DNA of 64,000 bases, from assembly GCA_013433145.1 (NCBI GenBank), contig CM024189.1, positions 9,664,001 to 9,728,000 of the forward strand, written 5' to 3'. This DNA is from Ascaris suum (Eukaryota; Nematoda; Chromadorea; Rhabditida; Ascarididae). Both the position numbers and the translations under genes were made by a program. Positions 60,051-64,000 of the stretch are shown piece after piece. Each line of letters opens with the position of its first letter. Within the stretch, counting starts at the first letter, position 1. The notes below the pieces were generated by a model, which made no database searches, was not told the DNA's origin, and saw nothing but the letters and a program-made list of their open reading frames with translations.

Positions 60051-60182
60051 GTAAAAATGAGAAACGAACGACGTTCGTATCATCAGCCGGCGAGGAGAAT
60101 GCCGGCAATTATCGTTGTACAGTACGCAATAAAGCTCGTCAGGCTGAGAAAAGGTCCGACGTTCGGGTGTTTTTGGAAGCAG
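60051..60182 (+). CDS. Ig domain exon, C-terminal half, with a GC splice donor
   Basis: A GATTTAG acceptor opens two bases plus GKNEKRTTFVSSAGEE (first residue split), then NAGNYRCTVRNKARQAEK and SDVRVFLEA. N-A-G-N-Y-R-C-T-V-x-N-x-x-x-Q-A, then V-x-V-F-L is a textbook I-set Ig ending (strands E to G). No GT follows, but GAAGCAG|GCGAGT fits the GC-AG donor consensus and gives the phase-1 boundary expected at the end of an Ig domain. It lies downstream of the FN3 exons, so it may be a later Ig domain of the same gene or the start of a neighbouring adhesion gene. Confidence 0.75.
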
Positions 60183-60820
60183 GCGAGTTCTTTTTATTTC
60201 TTTTTGCTAAGCTGAATCCTTTGAATCTCAGTGTTAGGTTTCACAGTTTAGAATGCTGAAAAGAATTAAGTGCGGAAATAATTCACATAAGAACATGTGT
60301 AAATTTTTTGAACATGATTAAGCCCCTTATAAATTTTCTATGGCTCCATATCATGTACAAGTTTAATCTCATTGATTGAATTTTTGTCGAAATAAATGAG
60401 TAGAATTTGCACAAATTTGAAGCAAGTAAATATGAGAAAGTGAACTCCAACATACCAACTCTAGAGTTATTCACCCGACTTCGACAAAAAGGGTATTTGT
60501 CCTTTATAATAACACAGATGAGATCTATTTAGTATTCCTCCTCACTTCACCGGTCTAGAAAACCGTGCTTGCAATTTAAAATATTTGCATCTTGAAACAT
60601 CACAAAATGGAATTCTCTGAGGCACTCATTCTCTTTATGCGTTTCACAAATTTTGCCGAATGTAAGCAATTTTTTGTAAGCAATGTAAGCAATATTGCAT
60701 CGGCATCCGTAAAGAATGGCTGGTATGTCGAAAGAGTAAATTGAGCATGAACCGTTGTCTATTTTCTTTTTAGTTTCAGCGACACTCGAGAGGTCAAGCG
60801 TTACTCGATAAGGTCTTCAG
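60183..60820. other. intron-like DNA containing a third copy of a duplicated-block fragment
   Basis: Apart from the repeat at 60,571-60,676, no feature is recognised. A minus-strand frame at 60,283-60,474 has no domain. Confidence 0.5.
60571..60676 (+). repeat. diverged fragment of 31,598-31,703 / 42,706-42,811
   Basis: About 106 bp matching the right part of the local repeat in the duplicated block (AATTTAAAATATTTGCATCT through GAATGTAAGCAATTTTTTGT), with about six substitutions and one 1-bp deletion. It is more diverged than copies 1 and 2 are from each other, so it predates that duplication or is an independent dispersed repeat. Confidence 0.88.
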
Positions 60821-60898
60821 CATCTCGAACGCGTTGAAAAGGATTACTTCGGATTGCAGTTCACATGCGCTCTCGACCCACACCAGCCAAGAGTGACG
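60821..60898 (+). CDS. probable Ig-like exon fragment, strands E-F
   Basis: A GGTCTTCAG acceptor and a GTGACG|GTACCC donor enclose 26 open codons, phase 0/0. The translation has HLERVEKDYFGLQFTCALDP. K-D-x-F-G-L-Q-F-T-C resembles the D-x-G-x-Y-x-C of Ig domains, with altered spacing. It does not join in phase with 60,182 directly, so an intervening exon would be needed. Confidence 0.4.
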
Positions 60899-60971
60899 GT
60901 ACCCACATTTTGCATTAATAGTCACACTTCTCTGCACTTAATTCAATTTTGCACGTTCGCAACATTGAACA

Positions 60972-61040
60972 CCAACTAGTAAATGATGACAGGGATAACC
61001 CTGATTTCGAGAGTTATCACTGTCATCATTTACTAGTTGG
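60972..61040. repeat. near-perfect inverted repeat (28-bp arms, 13-nt loop)
   Basis: Arms 60,972-60,999 (CCAACTAGTAAATGATGACA and onward) and 61,013-61,040 pair with 27 of 28 matches around a 13-nt loop. It could be a MITE-like remnant, a DNA hairpin, or a short RNA hairpin. The stem is shorter than a typical full miRNA precursor. No terminal target duplication was identified. Confidence 0.85.
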
Positions 61041-61408
61041 TCAGAATTGCGTTTCGATGAGATTGGGCCATCGTGCAAGGGTTGGCATTTACCCCTTACT
61101 CTTGTTCAGAGGACACCTTTTGCGAAACTTTAGGCCTCACCTTTCCTTGCGGAAAAATTAAGGAGATAATTACATACAATGGGCATGTGTAGAAACAAAC
61201 ACTTACCAGGATTTGTAAAACGGGCATCCCATTAGCCAGGTTCTCAATGGCAATCATGACTACAAAAGCGATCGGTTGTTGATACGAGAAGAAATTCTAT
61301 TGTGAAAGAATGGCATAACAATTTTCCGGAAAAAAGCACAACGAGGTGAGGCGAAAAAGACAATAACTCGATCCCTTAAAACTGAAATTTTGTCACTTGT
61401 ATATTTGT
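61041..61408. other. unique DNA, no gene recognised
   Basis: A plus-strand frame continues out of the hairpin to about 61,161 but has no domain and its start is made of hairpin sequence. Nothing else is visible. Confidence 0.5.
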
Positions 61409-62503
61409 CCAGCTGTCACTTATTCTAATTATTAAAGGTGAGATCCAGCCAGTGAAGCGATTATTTTGTTTTATTTTCCTTTTACTTTTGATCCTTTTAC
61501 TTTTGTTATTTGAATTAGTGAGATCCTTTTACTTTTCGAGCCTTGTTTTATAAATAGGTTATTTTCACTTAATCTTCCATTTTCCTTTTACTTTTGATCC
61601 TTTTACTTTTGTTATTTGAATTAGTGAGATCCTTTTACTTTTCGAGCCTTATTTTATAAATAGGTTATTTTCACCCTTAATCTTCCATAATTATTTTACT
61701 GCATGCTTGTGCGAATTCCCTCTTTCCCGTTCATTTCTCATGTAAGGGTTCCGTTTCCAGCTGTCACTTATTCTAATTATTAAAGGTGAGATCCAGCCAG
61801 TGAAGCGATTATTTTGTTTTATTTTCCTTTTACTTTTGACCTTTTACTTTTGTTATTTGAATTAGTGAGATCCTTTTACTTTTCGAGCCTTGTTTTATAA
61901 ATAGGTTATTTTCACCCTTAATCTTCCATTTTCCTTTTACTTTTGATCCTTTTACTTTTGTTATTTGAATTAGTGAGATCCTTTTACTTTTCGAGCCTTA
62001 TTTTATAAATAGGTTATTTTCACCCTTAATCTTCCATAATTATTTTACTGCATGCTTGTGCGAATTCCCTCTTTCCCGTTCATTTCTCATGTAAGGGTTC
62101 CGTTTCCAGCTGTCACTTATTCTAATTATTAAAGGTGAGATCCAGCCAGTGAAGCGATTATTTTGTTTTATTTTCCTTTTACTTTTGACCTTTTACTTTT
62201 GTTATTTGAATTAGTGAGATCCTTTTACTTTTCGAGCCTTATTTTATAAATAGGTTATTTTCACCCTTAATCTTCCATAATTATTTTACTGCATGCTTGT
62301 GCGAATTCCCTCTTTCCCGTTCATTTCTCATGTAAGGGTTCCGTTTCCAGCTGTCACTTATTCTAATTATTAAAGGTGAGATCCAGCCAGTGAAGCGATT
62401 ATTTTGTTTTATTTTCCTTTTACTTTTGACCCTTTTACTTTTGTTATTTGAATTAGTGAGATCCTTTTACTTTTCGAGCCTTGTTTTATAAATAGGTTAT
62501 TTT
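61409..62503 (+). repeat. nested tandem repeat (about 348-bp unit with an inner unit of about 105 bp)
   Basis: CCAGCTGTCACTTATTC marks unit starts at 61,409, 61,757, 62,106 and 62,347, giving units of 348, 349 and 241 bp and a truncated fourth. Inside, a subunit beginning TTCCTTTTACTTTTGA and ending near AATAGGTTATTTTCACCC is present twice in units 1 and 2 and once in units 3 and 4, which explains the 241-bp unit. Copies are nearly identical, pointing to recent amplification. A CTGTCACTTATTC plus GTGAGATC context gives repeated splice-like words, but no frame is conserved. Confidence 0.95.
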
Positions 62504-62741
62504 TTAATTAGTAAGTCAGATATCATAGTTATTTGTCTTGGAAGTACGTGCTTTACTGTAGGTCGTTTTATTTTATGGAAGCACGGGTACGTTCATGAGG
62601 CAACGTATTACTCTTAAGAAACACCGTCCTTTTCCGAGATCGAAACGAAAAAGATGACCACCTCATGCTTTCGTTGAATCACCACCGCCACAGTATCACG
62701 TGTTTTTTGTTTTGTTTTGTTTTTTTTTTTTTCAAATGCAG
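62504..62741. other. unique DNA before an Ig-like exon, poly-T tract
   Basis: It includes a T-rich tract at about 62,704-62,733, serving as the pyrimidine tract of the following acceptor. No other feature was seen. Confidence 0.5.
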
Positions 62742-62826
62742 TGCATAAGGGCTTCAAAAACATATCGTTGCGATATGCGTTTAGCCACTCAAAAAACTTC
62801 AAAAATTTCAGTGACTTATTTAGAAG
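62742..62826 (+). CDS. probable Ig-like exon, strands F-G
   Basis: After a long T tract and a TTCAAATGCAG acceptor, a phase-0 frame reads CIRASKTYRCDMRLATQKTS, then KISVTYLEG. K-T-Y-R-C-x-x-R followed by I-S-V-x-Y-L is the F-to-G ending of an Ig domain. The end is uncertain: TTAGAAG|GCGTTA would again be a GC-type donor, and no good GT lies there. It may belong to the same gene as 60,051-60,182. Confidence 0.45.
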
Positions 62827-64000
62827 GCGTTATTCCAATGATTTCGACTATCTATCTATGTTGGCCTCATTCAGTAGATAGACCCAAATGTGGCCAGTGT
62901 TTACCAAAATGTGACGCTAACTATGAGAGTGCTGCAAAAGCGCGCCTTAAACACTCCTAACTCGCTGCAGAAATTTTTCCTTCGTTTCGTATCTCTCCTG
63001 GTCCTTGCTTTGTATTTCCTTTTCTGTTTTATTTGTTTCTTTTTGTTTTCCTCCTACTTTCCATTTCTGAATTTCCTATTGCCTCCCTCTGAGAAGTACT
63101 GTTTTCTGCTCTTTTTTTTGCAGCTTACGTCTTTTCGCGATTTTCGTTCGTTATCGCTGAATGAGCAACTTCTTAGTGCTGTCAACTGAATAACGTGTTT
63201 CAGTTTGCGCGAAAGGTGATCACTTCGTTGAAGATCGCGTGTTGGAGCATTCTTTGGGTCAGTAAGGGGAGCTCTATCGCGAGGTCCGCTCAGTAGTCTT
63301 TTTCGCATAGAAGGCTTTGAGAACGACGCGATCGCTTTGTTTATGATGGATGCAAGTGTGAATGTTTCAAGTGCAAGCGATGCGCAGGTTGCAGTGCGTT
63401 TCCAGTCGTCACGTTTGCTTTATGAAGTTTCATGTATTTACAATTAGGAACTATGCACTTTTTTCATTGCTTTTAAAGTTCCCTTGAATTTATGGGTGGG
63501 GAATGCGTTGTTTTCTCCCAAAACGCATAAATTCAAACCATAATCGGATAGCCTTTTCCCTCTTTAGGAAAGGGGGAAGGGAAGGGAGTCGCACAGAGAC
63601 TGGGGACGAGTGAAAAAAGCATAGCCATGCCGAGAGAGATAAAACACCTGAAGTCGCAGAGAAGGATACGATTTACTCAGTGGAATATGCAAGCTGCCAG
63701 GTTTCACTCCTAGTTGTGAATGTGACTCGTGTAGCTGGGGACTACCCGCCTAAGTGTCACATAAGCAGTCGAATGTGGTTCTGGCTAAGCTTGCTGAAGC
63801 GATAGCTACTCTTTATAAGGAAGATTCATGTAAGCAACTCAGGTCTTGCTTTAAATTTGCGCGAATTTTCCGCGGGACTTGTGCCCCGATTCTGTCAGCG
63901 CATGCTTTCAGCTACTGTTCTAAGTAGCATTCGGATTTTTTGTTTGAAGAGTTGTCGCTCAGAACTAAGCGAAGAGGTGACAATAGTGCGCAATTTCGTT
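62827..64000. other. unique DNA to window end with weak exon-like scraps
   Basis: A frame after CATTCAGTAG (about 62,881) reads NVASVYQNVTLTMRVLQKR, like an Ig B strand (V-T-L-T-C) with Met in place of Cys. A small inverted repeat TTGAATTTATG...CATAAATTCAA spans about 63,485-63,537. A purine-rich run lies near 63,568-63,590. A short frame near 63,631-63,710 (KDTIYSVEYASCQ) precedes a GTTTCA donor-like site. None of these is secure. Confidence 0.4.
63321..63425 (+). CDS. small cysteine-rich frame, unknown
   Basis: A stop-to-stop frame (TGA at 63,318 to TGA at 63,423) translates to FVYDGCKCECFKCKRCAGC followed by SAFPVV. It has six Cys within 14 residues as C-x-C-x-C-x2-C-x2-C-x2-C, reminiscent of metallothionein-style metal-binding clusters. 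There is no ATG in frame. GCATAGAAG or TTTGAG could serve as acceptor, and GCGCAG|GTTGCA is a possible donor within it. Too short to assign a family. Confidence 0.25.
   Translation, partial: ERRDRFVYDGCKCECFKCKRCAGCSAFPVVTFAL

Overview
The window reads as nuclear DNA of a nematode, most likely of the Rhabditida (strongylid or hookworm-like). The reasons are short exons with TTTCAG/TTGCAG acceptors and GTAAG/GTGAG donors, a nematode-type nuclear hormone receptor zinc-finger exon, and single-domain Ig, FN3, laminin-G-like and discoidin-like exons set in very AT-rich, repeat-filled introns. There is no bacterial, plasmid or viral organisation. Species cannot be fixed from the sequence alone.

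Layout. (1) 1-22,240 is one huge T-rich satellite built on TTTTATTTTAG/TTTTA words. From about 10 kb it is organised into higher-order units of about 2.2 kb. (2) 22,241-33,573 is copy 1 of a large direct duplication. It holds a (TA)n tract, a membrane-segment exon, degenerate TTATTAGTTT repeat DNA, a block of about 5.1 kb with two discoidin-like exons, a laminin-G-like exon, a minus-strand exon candidate and half of an Ig domain. (3) 33,574-38,480 is a second TTTTA satellite. (4) 38,480-44,711 is copy 2 of the duplication. It lacks the 5.1 kb block and carries in its place a 62-bp inverted copy of sequence found about 0.37 kb downstream. (5) 44,712-49,003 continues from copy 2 with the other half of the Ig domain and three FN3 exons whose splice phases fit. 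(6) 49,020-59,080 is mostly intron-like TTTATA and TTATTAG repeat DNA. Embedded in it are a nuclear-receptor DNA-binding-domain gene (51.2-52.0 kb) and a GC-rich islet with a TATA box (56.3-56.6 kb). (7) 59,080-64,000 is ordinary-composition DNA with more Ig-type exons, one of which appears to use a GC donor, a 28-bp-arm hairpin, a nested tandem repeat of about 348 bp and a small cysteine-rich frame.

How the genes relate. The Ig half-exon of copy 2 (44,390-44,508) joins in phase with 45,131-45,196. Exons 47,794-47,935, 48,042-48,183 and 48,895-49,003 also join in phase to give about one and a half FN3 repeats. A plus-strand Ig/FN3 adhesion-type gene therefore runs out of copy 2. Copy 1 has the same Ig half-exon orphaned against satellite. 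Discoidin-like plus laminin-G-like exons in copy 1 recall the neurexin-IV/Caspr architecture, but that link is an inference. No complete gene is contained in the window. Many open frames in the repeats (F/L/I/V- or Y/I-only) are composition artefacts and are not annotated.
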